Positions 33,362 through 40,274 of a stretch of 40,274 bases of DNA are shown one piece after another. Within the stretch, counting starts at the first letter, position 1. Every line of letters starts with the position of its first letter. The DNA lies in NCBI GenBank assembly GCA_945874455.1, contig CAMCHO010000021.1, forward strand, positions 1-40,274, in the 5' to 3' direction. The stretch is from Opitutus sp. GAS368 (GTDB taxonomy: Bacteria > Verrucomicrobiota > Verrucomicrobiia > Opitutales > Opitutaceae). The position numbers and the translations under genes are program-made. The notes beneath the pieces are model-generated. The model did no database searches, was not told the origin of the DNA, and saw nothing but the letters and a program-made list of their open reading frames with translations.

Positions 33362-35296
33362 ATGGTCGCCCCCTCCTCACCCCGTCCTCTGTCAAAAAAA
33401 TCCCGCACCCTCGGCCCCGTTGCCGACCTCGAACGCCATCTCCCCGCCGAATGGTGGCGCACCCTCTTCAACGCCACCTACGTCAAGACCGACGGCGACG
33501 TGGTGGAAAACGCCGCCAACACCACCGCCGACGTCGACCTGCTCCTCGCCGCCACCGGCCTCAAGCCCAGCGCCCGCGTGCTCGACCTGTGCTGCGGTCA
33601 AGGCCGCCACAGTCTCGAACTCGCCAGCCGCGGCTTCAGCCACCTCACCGGCCTCGACCGCTCGCACTACCTCATCCAACTCGCGCGCCGCCGCGCCCGC
33701 GCCGCACGCCTCACTGTCAATTTCCTCGAGGGCGACGCCCGCTCGCTTCCCGCCACCGACACCCCTTTCGACGGCGTCGCCATTCTGGGCAACTCCTTCG
33801 GTTACTTCGATTGCCAAGCTGAAGACCTCGCCGTGCTCGCCGCCGTCCGCGCCGCGCTGCGTCCCGGTGGTATCCTCGCGATGGATATTTCCGACGGAGA
33901 TTGGGTGCGGAAAAATTTCGAACCCCGGTCGTGGGAATGGATCGACCGGCACCACTTCGTCTGCCGCGAACGCATGCTCTCCGCCGATGGCACGCGCCTC
34001 GTCTGCCGCGAAGTCGTCACCCACACCGAGCGCGGCGTCCTCGTCGATCAATTCTACGCCGAACGTCTCTACGCACGCGAACAACTCCACACCCTCCTCC
34101 TTGCCAGCGGTTTCGTCCGCCCCTGCGATCACGGCAGCATTTTGAGCGGCTCCGACCGGAATCAAGATCTCGGCATGATGTCCCATCGGATTTTCGTCAC
34201 CGCGCACGCCCCGGGACAACGTCCGACCCGCTCCGCCCGCACCCTCGCGCGCCGCCCAGAAATATCCGACGTCGCCGTGATCCTCGGCGACCCACGCCTC
34301 GCCGATGCCGTGAAACTCGACGGTAAATTTCAGCCCGAGGATCTGACCGCCGTGCAGCACCTCAAAACGGCCCTCGCCGAACTGCCCGGTTACCGTTTCC
34401 GCTTCCTCGACAACCACGCCACCCTCGCCGCTGATCTCCGCGCCCACCCGCCCGCCTTCGCCCTCAATCTCTGCGACGAAGGCTTCGTCAACGATCCCCT
34501 GCGCGAGCTGCATATCCCCGCACTCCTCGAGATACTCGGCGTCCCGTGCTCAGGCTCCGGTCCCGCGTCGCTCGCCATCTGCTTCAACAAAGCTATCGTC
34601 AACGCCGCCGCCGCCACGATGGGGATACCCGTGCCGGTCGAGCTCTACGTCGGCCCCGGTGACTCCGCTCCGCGGCCCACGAGCTATCCCGTCATCGTCA
34701 AGCCCGCCTGCGGCGACGGCAGTGTCGGCATCACCGCCGCGAGCATCGCGCAAAACCGTGCCGAGCTTATCACCACGCTCGCCCGTCTCCGCACCGAGCT
34801 CCCCGGCCGCGCCTTGCTGGTGCAGGAACTGCTCACCGGTCCCGAGTATACCGTCGGACTCATCGGGAATCCTGCGCAGGGCTTCCAGCGGCTCCCCGTC
34901 ATCGAAGCCGATTATTCCCGGCTTCCCGCCACCCTGCCCCACATCCTCGCGTACGAGTCCAAATTTCAGCTCGATTCCCCCTACTGGACCGACATCCGCT
35001 ACGTCGCCGCCCAACTCGACGATCGCCGACTCGGCCTGCTCCGCGACTACTCCACCCGACTCTTCGAGCGTCTCGATTGCCGGGATTTTGCGCGTATCGA
35101 TTTTCGCGCTACCGCCGACGGCACGTTGAAACTTCTCGAAGTTAATCCGAACCCCAGTTGGCGCTGGGACGACGATCCCGCCATCATGGCCGGCCTCGCC
35201 GGCTGGAGCTACGCGGAACTCCTCGGCCGCCTGATCGCCGCCGCTCAGGCACGCGTGCACGCCTCCGCCGTCCCCGCCAAACTAGCTGGGCCGTAA
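33362..35296 (+). CDS. SAM methyltransferase fused to a D-Ala-D-Ala ligase-like ATP-grasp domain
   Basis: The 644-residue product joins two enzymes. Residues about 30-285 form a class I methyltransferase: RVLDLCCGQGRHSLELA (motif I, 72-88), HLTGLDRSHYLIQLARRRA, VNFLEGDARSLP and ALRPGGILAMDI. Residues about 300-635 form an ATP-grasp ligase like Ddl: VILGDPRLADAV, FALNLCDEGFVNDPLRELHI, IPALLEILGVPCSGSGPAS, YPVIVKPACGDGSVGI (ATP-binding), FARIDFRATADGTLKLLEV and EVNPNPSW (metal-binding end). Ddl enzymes form an amide bond through an acyl-phosphate. A true cell-wall ligase would not carry a methyltransferase, so the substrate is probably different. It follows the tandem-SET gene by ten bases. ATG at 33362 has no strong ribosome site, which may mean coupling. 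Confidence 0.88.
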   Translation: MVAPSSPRPLSKKSRTLGPVADLERHLPAEWWRTLFNATYVKTDGDVVENAANTTADVDLLLAATGLKPSARVLDLCCGQGRHSLELASRGFSHLTGLDRSHYLIQLARRRARAARLTVNFLEGDARSLPATDTPFDGVAILGNSFGYFDCQAEDLAVLAAVRAALRPGGILAMDISDGDWVRKNFEPRSWEWIDRHHFVCRERMLSADGTRLVCREVVTHTERGVLVDQFYAERLYAREQLHTLLLASGFVRPCDHGSILSGSDRNQDLGMMSHRIFVTAHAPGQRPTRSARTLARRPEISDVAVILGDPRLADAVKLDGKFQPEDLTAVQHLKTALAELPGYRFRFLDNHATLAADLRAHPPAFALNLCDEGFVNDPLRELHIPALLEILGVPCSGSGPASLAICFNKAIVNAAAATMGIPVPVELYVGPGDSAPRPTSYPVIVKPACGDGSVGITAASIAQNRAELITTLARLRTELPGRALLVQELLTGPEYTVGLIGNPAQGFQRLPVIEADYSRLPATLPHILAYESKFQLDSPYWTDIRYVAAQLDDRRLGLLRDYSTRLFERLDCRDFARIDFRATADGTLKLLEVNPNPSWRWDDDPAIMAGLAGWSYAELLGRLIAAAQARVHASAVPAKLAGP

Positions 35297-35329
35297 TGCC
35301 GGCCCAGCCACCGCTCGCTCACCGCAACG

Positions 35330-36157
35330 TCCTCGCTTCCCTTCGTCTGCGGCGGTCTCCCCGCCTACCTCGAGTGCTTCGACCGCGACCGCTCGATCGA
35401 GCAAAACCTCGCTCTCAATTTCTTCCGCGAGAGCGCCGCGCTGGCCCGCGAACCTGAGTTTCTCCTCCGCGAGGAACTCCGGGATGTCGCCAACTACCAC
35501 GGCGTCCTCCACGCCATGGCCGCGCTTGGCGAAACCACCAATGGGGGCATCGCCCGCGCCGCCGGCCTCGGCGACCGCGCCCTGCCCTACTACCTCGGCA
35601 CGCTGATGGAGCTCGGTTACGTGCGCAACCGCCATCCGCTCCACGGTGCCGCCAACACCGCGCGCGAGACCCGTTACGCCATCGCCGATCCGCTCCTCCG
35701 TTTCTGGTTTCGTTTTGTCTATCCCAACCTCAGCCGCATCCCCGTCCTCGGCCCCGAGCGCTCGGTGCGCGAACTCGTCCGTCCGCACTTCGACGCCTTC
35801 TGCGGCGAAGCCTTCGAACGTCTCTGCCGCGAAGCGATTCCGCTGCTCCACGCTGCGGAAACAATCACCGCCACCACCACCATCGGCGAATTTTGGGCGA
35901 AGGATGTGCAGATCGACACTGTCGCCCTCCGCGACGATGGCGTGATCGAATTGGGCGAATGTAAATGGGGCGCAGTTCGTTCCCCTGCCGCTCTCCGCGC
36001 CGAACTCGCAACGAAAGTTCCGTCCTTCCCCAATCGTCGCGCCGCCACCGTCCGCCTCCGCTACTTCACGCGCGACCGCGTGCGCCCGCCCATCGCTGTC
36101 AGCGGCGCACCTCACGAAACCTGGCACCACCTCGCTGCGCTCTACCCGGACGTCTAA
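35330..36157 (+). pseudogene. Truncated archaeal-type ATPase with DUF234 nuclease-like domain
   Basis: From about 35330 the frame reads SLPFVCGGLPAYLECFD and continues to the stop at 36157. This is the C-terminal half of the archaeal-type AAA ATPase family: the end of the ATPase (LALNFFRESAALAREPEFLL), a winged-helix part (NGGIARAAGLGDRALPYYL, LMELGYVRNRHPL) and the DUF234 part with a PD-(D/E)XK-like core, KDVQIDTVAL then VIELGECKW. The Walker A half is missing. The frame runs back to the TAA of the fusion gene with no start codon before ATG 35516. It may be a 5'-truncated remnant, or the stretch from 35516 (213 residues) may still be made as a protein without an ATPase. Confidence 0.72.
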
Positions 36158-36600
36158 CATGAGCTCACGGAAACTGATCGAGTGAGGGCTGGTGCTTGCC
36201 GCCACGCCGTATTTTTTCGTCGCGCAGCGGCCCGTCGGCAAGCAACGGCCCTCCACTCCACTGCCTGTATCCAGCTCAGCCTTCCCGGAATCCTCTGCAC
36301 CACTTTGTCTGACCCCCCCATGCCTCTCACCAAACCATTCTCGTGCGCTGTATCCATCTGTAAGTGACGGCCGCACTCCGCAACGACGCCGTCGAAGAGT
36401 CCGCCTGCCTCTTCCGTCCCAACGATCGCGTGGTGTGCGTCCGCGTCGACCTCCGGTCCGGACACCGCGCCGCCGGTGCCGTCACCGGAAAACGCCGCCG
36501 CGAATTCGCGACCGTAAACTCGACGCGTCGCACCACCGTAAACCTCGGGCCTTCGCTCCGTGGCCCCCTCAGCTCCCAACGCTCAACGGCCCCTCCACCC
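36158..36600. other. 443-base gap without a recognised gene
   Basis: Frames on both strands are open in places but give Arg/Ser/Pro-rich products with no relative that I know, such as the one containing VLAATPYFFVAQRPVGKQ at about 36189. An 8-codon frame (MSSRKLIE) begins at 36160. The region lies after the truncated ATPase and may contain further decayed sequence. No tRNA or strong hairpin was seen. Confidence 0.4.
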
Positions 36601-37344
36601 TCAGCGGTAAGGTTGATGCAACGCGACCGGCTTGCTCTTGGCCCGCAACCGCAAATTCAACATCTCAACGCCGAACGCGAACGCCATGGAGAAGTAGATG
36701 TAACCTTTCGGGATGTGCTGCCCGAGCGCCTCGCCCACCAAGGTCACGCCAATCAGAATCAGGAAACTCAAGGCCAGCATCTTCAGCGTCGGATGCCGGT
36801 TCACGAAATCGCTGATCGCACCGGCAAATACCAACATGACACCCAGCGCGACCACCACCGCCGTGATCATGATCCAGAGTTCGTTGGCCATCCCGACTGC
36901 GGTGATCACGGAATCAAGCGAGAAGACCACGTCGAGGATAAGGATTTGCACGATCGCCGCCTTGAACGAGGCCACCTTGCCACCAGCCGTCGAGTGACCG
37001 TCCTCGCCCTCCAGTTTTTCGTGCACCTCGACGACGCTCTTGCCGATCAGAAACAGGCCGCCGAGCAGCAAAATCAAACTTTTGCCAGTGATGTCCGCAT
37101 TCAATACCGGGAGCACGAAGAGCACCTTGGTGAGACTCATCAGCCAAGAGATGCTGCCCAGGAGCAGAATTCGCGTCACCAGCGCGAGCATCAGTCCGAG
37201 TTGCCGCGCCTTAACTTGCTGCGCCTGCGGTAATTTTCCGGCGAGAATCGAAATGAAGATGACATTGTCGATGCCGAGCACGATCTCGAGCCCGGTGAGG
37301 GTGAGCAGTGAAATCCAAACCTGCGGATCGGTGAGCCATTCCAT
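36601..37344 (-). CDS. TerC-family integral membrane protein
   Basis: This 247-residue protein has about seven hydrophobic segments. The family marks are LTLTGLEIVLGIDNVIFISI at the N-terminus, with the acidic residues E and D inside the membrane, and the repeat-like second copy ILILDVVFSLDSVITAVGMA. TRILLLGSISWLM and LIGVTLVGEALGQHIPKGYI follow, then a short basic tail. TerC relatives are linked to manganese and tellurite homeostasis and to metal loading of exported enzymes. ATG at 37344 starts MEWLTDPQVW. No yybP-ykoY type leader was seen in the 69-base gap upstream. Confidence 0.94.
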   Translation of the reverse strand: MEWLTDPQVWISLLTLTGLEIVLGIDNVIFISILAGKLPQAQQVKARQLGLMLALVTRILLLGSISWLMSLTKVLFVLPVLNADITGKSLILLLGGLFLIGKSVVEVHEKLEGEDGHSTAGGKVASFKAAIVQILILDVVFSLDSVITAVGMANELWIMITAVVVALGVMLVFAGAISDFVNRHPTLKMLALSFLILIGVTLVGEALGQHIPKGYIYFSMAFAFGVEMLNLRLRAKSKPVALHQPYR

Positions 37345-37413
37345 GATGCGGAATAGTGAGTGTAGCCCGCTCTCGCGGTCAATCCGACCGTGCGTAAAGT
37401 TTCTGGGCCCGAC

Positions 37414-38361
37414 TCACACGCCGATCCACGCGAGCCCAGCCCGCAACCAGAGCGGGATGACGAACACCCCGAGAGCCGTCGTCCCCAGCACGATCTGCAC
37501 CGCCGTGCGCGGATGCCCGCCATAGATCCGCGCAATGATGATCGAGACCAACGCCACCGGCATCGCCGCCTGCACGAGCATCACCCGCTTCAACTCGATC
37601 GAGCAGGGCAGATATTTTGCCGCGACCAGCATCACCACCGGGAGCACACCCAACCGCAAAGCTATCGCCGCACCCGTCACCTTCGCGTCGAATAGCCCAC
37701 CGGGCGTGTTAAGATAGTTCGCCAGATTCACGCCCGTCATGATGAGGCCGAGCGGGATCGCACACACCGCGAGGGTGTGGATCGTGTCCATCAGCAGCGG
37801 CGGCAGCCACGGCGTCACGCCCCCGAGATTGCAGGCCACCGCCAAGGCGAGCGCGAGCAGCATCGGACTCACTAATTTGCGCCACCCCTCGCGAAACGAG
37901 AGTCCGCTCAACACCAGCACGCCCACCGTCCAGATCGCGATTTCGACCCCCACATTGTGCACGAGCAACACGCCGCGGCTCTCCGGCCCCCAGAGCCCCG
38001 CCATAATCGGCAGCGGCAGGTATCCGTAGTTAGTTACGCCCACCGCCAGTGCAAACGTCCGCATCCCCGTGCCCACCTGCAGACCGATCCACTGCGCCAC
38101 CAGCAGCCCCGCACGAATCCCGACCACCGTCATCACAAACCCCACGAGCGGGGGCAGCAGCAGATTTTCCGGTACCCGCAACGCCGCGTTACTTGCCACC
38201 GATTCGAACACAAAACACGGGGAACACACATTGACGACGAGCCGCATGAGACTCGTCTCCGCCTCCCCCTCGACCCAATGCACGCGCCGCACCACGACCC
38301 CGATCGCGATCACCGCGAACACCGGAAGCACGAGCATGAGCAGTTGCCAGTAGGACATCAT
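37414..38361 (-). CDS. AEC family transporter (auxin efflux carrier-like permease)
   Basis: This 315-residue permease has about ten hydrophobic segments in two halves. It starts MMSYWQLLMLVLPVFAVIAI, and has typical features such as NVCSPCFVFESVASNAALRV, VGVTNYGYLPLPIM and IPLGLIMTGVNLANYL, with the conserved Asn and Gly residues of the two inverted repeats. The substrate is unknown; related proteins move malate, malonate or other organic acids. The first 27 codons and the preceding base are present twice: an 83-base copy remains 646 bases upstream, next to the HI0933-type gene. The original start probably overlapped that gene's stop (see repeats). Confidence 0.9.
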   Translation of the reverse strand: MMSYWQLLMLVLPVFAVIAIGVVVRRVHWVEGEAETSLMRLVVNVCSPCFVFESVASNAALRVPENLLLPPLVGFVMTVVGIRAGLLVAQWIGLQVGTGMRTFALAVGVTNYGYLPLPIMAGLWGPESRGVLLVHNVGVEIAIWTVGVLVLSGLSFREGWRKLVSPMLLALALAVACNLGGVTPWLPPLLMDTIHTLAVCAIPLGLIMTGVNLANYLNTPGGLFDAKVTGAAIALRLGVLPVVMLVAAKYLPCSIELKRVMLVQAAMPVALVSIIIARIYGGHPRTAVQIVLGTTALGVFVIPLWLRAGLAWIGV

Positions 38362-38362
38362 G
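38280..38362. repeat. 83-bp direct repeat, copy 1 (inside the intact AEC gene)
   Basis: This segment encodes the first 27 codons of the AEC gene and is repeated at 38926-39008 with two mismatches out of 83. Both mismatches fall in one Leu codon (CTC here, TTG in the other copy), so the peptide is unchanged. The repeats flank a 563-base insert with a toxin-antitoxin locus. Confidence 0.95.
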
Positions 38363-38420
38363 GAAAGCCCGAGATCAGACTCATCCGCCCACCCGCCCGC
38401 AAGCCGCCATCACACGCCAG

Positions 38421-38690
38421 CTACTCCGCATCGTCGACGTCCGTGATCATCACCCGCTTGACCGCATGGTCGACCCATTAGGTAAAAATAAATCCGTCCG
38501 ACATCACGTGAGACAATTCTCGGCCATCGGCATCGGTCTCCCTAAAATCGGACACGAGAAACGGATCGGCCGCCAATTCGTGCGACCGATCCAAAAGCTT
38601 CCGTTGCCGACGGCGCGGCAACGAAATGAAAAACGCCACCGCTGTATCCGAAAAAATCGGCCGGTAGCCCAAAAACTCAGCCACGGGCAA
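38421..38690 (-). pseudogene. RelE/ParE-type toxin gene with in-frame stop codon
   Basis: The frame from TTG 38690 (or GTG 38684) reads FLGYRPIFSDTAVAFFISLP, PRRRQRKLLDRSHELAADPF and ISHVMSD-like GRELSHVMSDGFIFT, then TAA at 38480-38478. The same frame goes on without a gap as WVDHAVKRVMITDVDDAE to TAG at 38421. The block following the stop is the normal end of these toxins, where a tyrosine is expected at the stop position (TYWVDHAVKRVMI). One base change, TAT or TAC to TAA, explains it. The full protein would have 89 residues. The start overlaps the antitoxin end, as in an operon. Confidence 0.75.
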
Positions 38691-38871
38691 ATCGGGCTTC
38701 CAGCGTCTCGATGCTGGTGAACTTCCCCGCCTGCATGTTGCGAATCTTCTTCGCCGTCGCCCTTTTCCAAGAGGGCGTGCCGTGCCTTAGACGAATCATA
38801 TAAGCCTGCAGCTCCATCCGCTCGCGCTGCGAAAGCCGCGAAACATGCTGCTTGAGTTCGAGGAGGCTCAT
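38677..38871 (-). CDS. Putative antitoxin of the second toxin-antitoxin locus
   Basis: This 64-residue protein starts MSLLELKQHVSRLSQRERME (ATG at 38871) and continues AYMIRLRHGTPSWKRATAKK and IRNMQAGKFTSIETLEARFA. The last part, AGKFTSIETLEARF, is common at the end of small antitoxins that precede RelE-type toxins. The N-terminal half is a helix-rich region. The frame could extend six codons upstream to TTG 38889. It overlaps the toxin gene by 8-14 bases. The antitoxin frame itself is intact, though its toxin is broken. Confidence 0.7.
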   Translation of the reverse strand: MSLLELKQHVSRLSQRERMELQAYMIRLRHGTPSWKRATAKKIRNMQAGKFTSIETLEARFARG

Positions 38872-38902
38872 GTTTCTGAAATTGAGCAACTCGGCGCTTC
38901 GG

Positions 38903-39007
38903 TCAAGCGGACACCATGCGATCCGGCACGCGCCGCACCACGACCCCGATCGCGATCACCGCGAACACCGGAAGCACCAACATGAGCAGTTGCCAGTAGG
39001 ACATCAT
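38903..39007 (-). pseudogene. 5' remnant of a second AEC gene copy
   Basis: The frame starts at ATG 39007 and has the same first 27 residues as the intact AEC permease, then diverges and stops at 38903 after 34 codons. Its ATG overlaps the TGA of the HI0933-type gene by ATGA, which is the tight spacing expected in an operon. This suggests that it marks the original start of the AEC gene before the toxin-antitoxin segment arrived. Confidence 0.85.
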
Positions 39008-39008
39008 G
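38926..39008. repeat. 83-bp direct repeat, copy 2 (beside the HI0933-type gene)
   Basis: This is the second copy of the AEC 5' end, matching 38280-38362 at 81 of 83 positions in the same orientation. The match ends just beyond the ATG at one side and, at the other, where the AEC reading frame stops being recognisable. Confidence 0.95.
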
Positions 39009-40254
39009 CGGTGCTGCCCGCCATCCCCTGCCCCGCCAGCCATCCCGTCGTCCACGCAGACTGGAAATTAAATCCGCCCGTCACCCCGTCGATGTCGAGC
39101 ACCTCACCCGCGAAGTGCAGCCCCGCGCACACCCGGCTTTCCATCGTCTTGAAATCCACCTCCGCCAACGTCACGCCGCCACACGTCACAAACTCGTCCT
39201 TAAACAAACTCTTTCCCACCACCTTTAGCTCCGCCGCTGTGAGTTGCTGCGCGAGCGTGCCGAGCGCCGCGTTGCCCACCTGCGCCCACACCGTCGTCGC
39301 CGCGATTCCGGATGAAACGACCAGTCGTTCCCACAGCCGCTGCGGCATCGCCAGCGGACTCCACGTCGCGATCTGCTTCTTGGGATTCTTGTCTCGCACC
39401 GCCAACAGTTCCTTCACCAGCGACTCGCGGGTGTGCGTGCCCGTCCAATTCACATTCAATAAAAATTCGTAGTTCACCTCCGCCAACTCGCGCGCGCCCC
39501 AGGCCGAGAGTTTCAGAATTGCCGGCCCGCTGGCCCCCCAGTGCGTGATCAACAGGGGCCCGTCCGTCTTCAGCTTCGTGCCCGCCACCGTCACGACCGC
39601 ATTCTCCACCGACACCCCGGACAGCCCGATCAGTCGCGCATCGTCGATGTGAAACGTAAACAGCGACGGCACCGGCGGCTCGATCGTATGGCCCAACGAC
39701 TCCGCGATCATGAGCCCCGCCGACGACTTGTTTCCCCCCGTCGCAAGCAGCAGCCGCTCGCAACGCACGCCCGAATTGTCCGTCAACGTCACCCAGAAAT
39801 CACCCGCCCCGCTCGCTCCCGCTCGCTCCGCTTTGCGCACGCCCATGCTCGTGATGACCTTCACGCCCGCCGCCGCCGCCGCGCGCGTCAGACAATCCAC
39901 GATCGTCGCCGAATCATCCGTCACCGGAAACATCCGCCCGTCCGCCTCGGTTTTCGTTTCCACACCGCGCTCAGCGAGCCAGGCGACCATCTCGCGCGGC
40001 TGAAATTTATGAAACGCGCCCATCAGTTCCCGTCCGCCGCGCGGGTATTTTTTCACGAGTTCCCGCGGCTCGAAACACGCATGGGTGACATTGCAACGCC
40101 CACCCCCCGACACGCGCACTTTCGCGAGCGGATGCGCCGTCGCCTCGTAAATCGTCACGTCACCCGCCGCGCCCAGTTGCTCTGCGCAGGCGATGGCCGC
40201 AAAAAATCCCGCTGCCCCACCGCCGACAATCACCACGCGCCGTTTGTCCATCAT
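39004..40254 (-). CDS. HI0933/YhiN-family FAD-dependent oxidoreductase
   Basis: This 416-residue flavoprotein starts MMDKRRVVIVGGGAAGFFAA with the FAD-binding GGGxxG motif. The family block VRVSGGGRCNVTHACFEP follows, then GRMFPVTDDSATIVDCL, LLLATGGNKSSAG, ITHWGASGPAILKLSAWGA and, at the C-terminus, GLHFAGEVLDIDGVTGG and FQSAWTTGWLAGQGMAG, which closes the FAD site. The biochemical role of the family is poorly known; some members are annotated as aminoacetone oxidase-like. Two ATG codons (40254, 40251) are possible. Its TGA overlaps the ATG of the AEC remnant. Confidence 0.94.
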   Translation of the reverse strand: MMDKRRVVIVGGGAAGFFAAIACAEQLGAAGDVTIYEATAHPLAKVRVSGGGRCNVTHACFEPRELVKKYPRGGRELMGAFHKFQPREMVAWLAERGVETKTEADGRMFPVTDDSATIVDCLTRAAAAAGVKVITSMGVRKAERAGASGAGDFWVTLTDNSGVRCERLLLATGGNKSSAGLMIAESLGHTIEPPVPSLFTFHIDDARLIGLSGVSVENAVVTVAGTKLKTDGPLLITHWGASGPAILKLSAWGARELAEVNYEFLLNVNWTGTHTRESLVKELLAVRDKNPKKQIATWSPLAMPQRLWERLVVSSGIAATTVWAQVGNAALGTLAQQLTAAELKVVGKSLFKDEFVTCGGVTLAEVDFKTMESRVCAGLHFAGEVLDIDGVTGGFNFQSAWTTGWLAGQGMAGSTA

Positions 40255-40274
40255 GCCCGCACGCTGCGCACTGC

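Noticed and set aside
33362-35296. Annotation as a housekeeping D-Ala-D-Ala ligase
   Set aside because: The ligase part is fused to a methyltransferase and linked to a SET gene, away from cell-wall genes, so a peptidoglycan role is not supported.
36364-37233. 289-codon open frame on the + strand
   Set aside because: Mostly antisense to the TerC-family gene; the first part covers the gap but has no recognisable motif.
38901-38925. Possible inverted repeat with 38453-38470 (shared word GGTCAAGCGG on opposite strands) as ends of a mobile element
   Set aside because: Only about ten bases match and the positions are not at the borders of the 83-bp repeats; likely chance.
1-40274. CRISPR array, rRNA, tRNA, insertion sequence or prophage
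   Set aside because: No spaced repeat array, no tRNA-like cloverleaf or conserved rRNA sequence, and no transposase, integrase or phage structural genes were seen.

Overview
The window reads as chromosomal DNA of a GC-rich (roughly 65% by eye) Gram-negative bacterium, most likely a verrucomicrobium of the Opitutaceae type. This placement is inferred from an outer-membrane LPS export permease together with lipid A aminoarabinose genes, a pyrophosphate-type phosphofructokinase, bacillithiol genes, a large PIG-L/NEW3 secreted deacetylase, a uxaC/uxaE pair and Pseudomonas-like REP palindromes. No rRNA, tRNA, phage, insertion sequence or CRISPR array was seen.

Layout. 1-3120 (+): the 3' part of a PA0069-type radical SAM gene, the abasic-site protein YedK and an LptF/LptG-type permease. 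10561-3190 (-): an aminoarabinose lipid A modification operon, arnT-arnB-arnC-[relE-antitoxin]-arnA(formyltransferase)-arnA(decarboxylase)-arnD. ArnA is split into two genes, a toxin-antitoxin pair is embedded and translationally coupled, and REP-like palindromes lie in two of the gaps. 10659-14955 (+): holA, purB and a PPi-type phosphofructokinase with a strong terminator. 23090-15137 (-): a seven-gene cluster with overlapping or almost touching ends: DUF2911 protein, secreted PIG-L hydrolase, a 62-residue membrane protein, a sodium/solute symporter, a short BshC-like protein, bshB1 and bshA. 23337-26180 (+): a TRAP transporter (dctP, dctQ, dctM). 29603-26232 (-): a uxaE-like epimerase and uxaC, which with the TRAP transporter suggest hexuronate uptake and isomerisation. 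29820-36157 (+): tex, a protein with two SET domains, a methyltransferase/ATP-grasp fusion, and a headless archaeal-type ATPase. 40254-36601 (-): a HI0933-type flavoprotein, a decaying toxin-antitoxin pair between 83-bp direct repeats, an AEC permease and a TerC-family protein.

The most interesting points are: (1) a 258-residue protein with the GQQ...HDxDHD core of the bacillithiol cysteine ligase BshC but half its size, encoded with bshA and bshB1; (2) the two-gene set of a tandem-SET protein and a methyltransferase/ATP-grasp fusion, which could be a protein or peptide modification system I cannot name; (3) a toxin-antitoxin pair inside an otherwise conserved arn operon, whose toxin appears to start at ATC; (4) a second toxin-antitoxin locus that entered the start of the AEC gene while an 83-bp duplication kept that gene intact, and whose toxin now has an in-frame stop codon.
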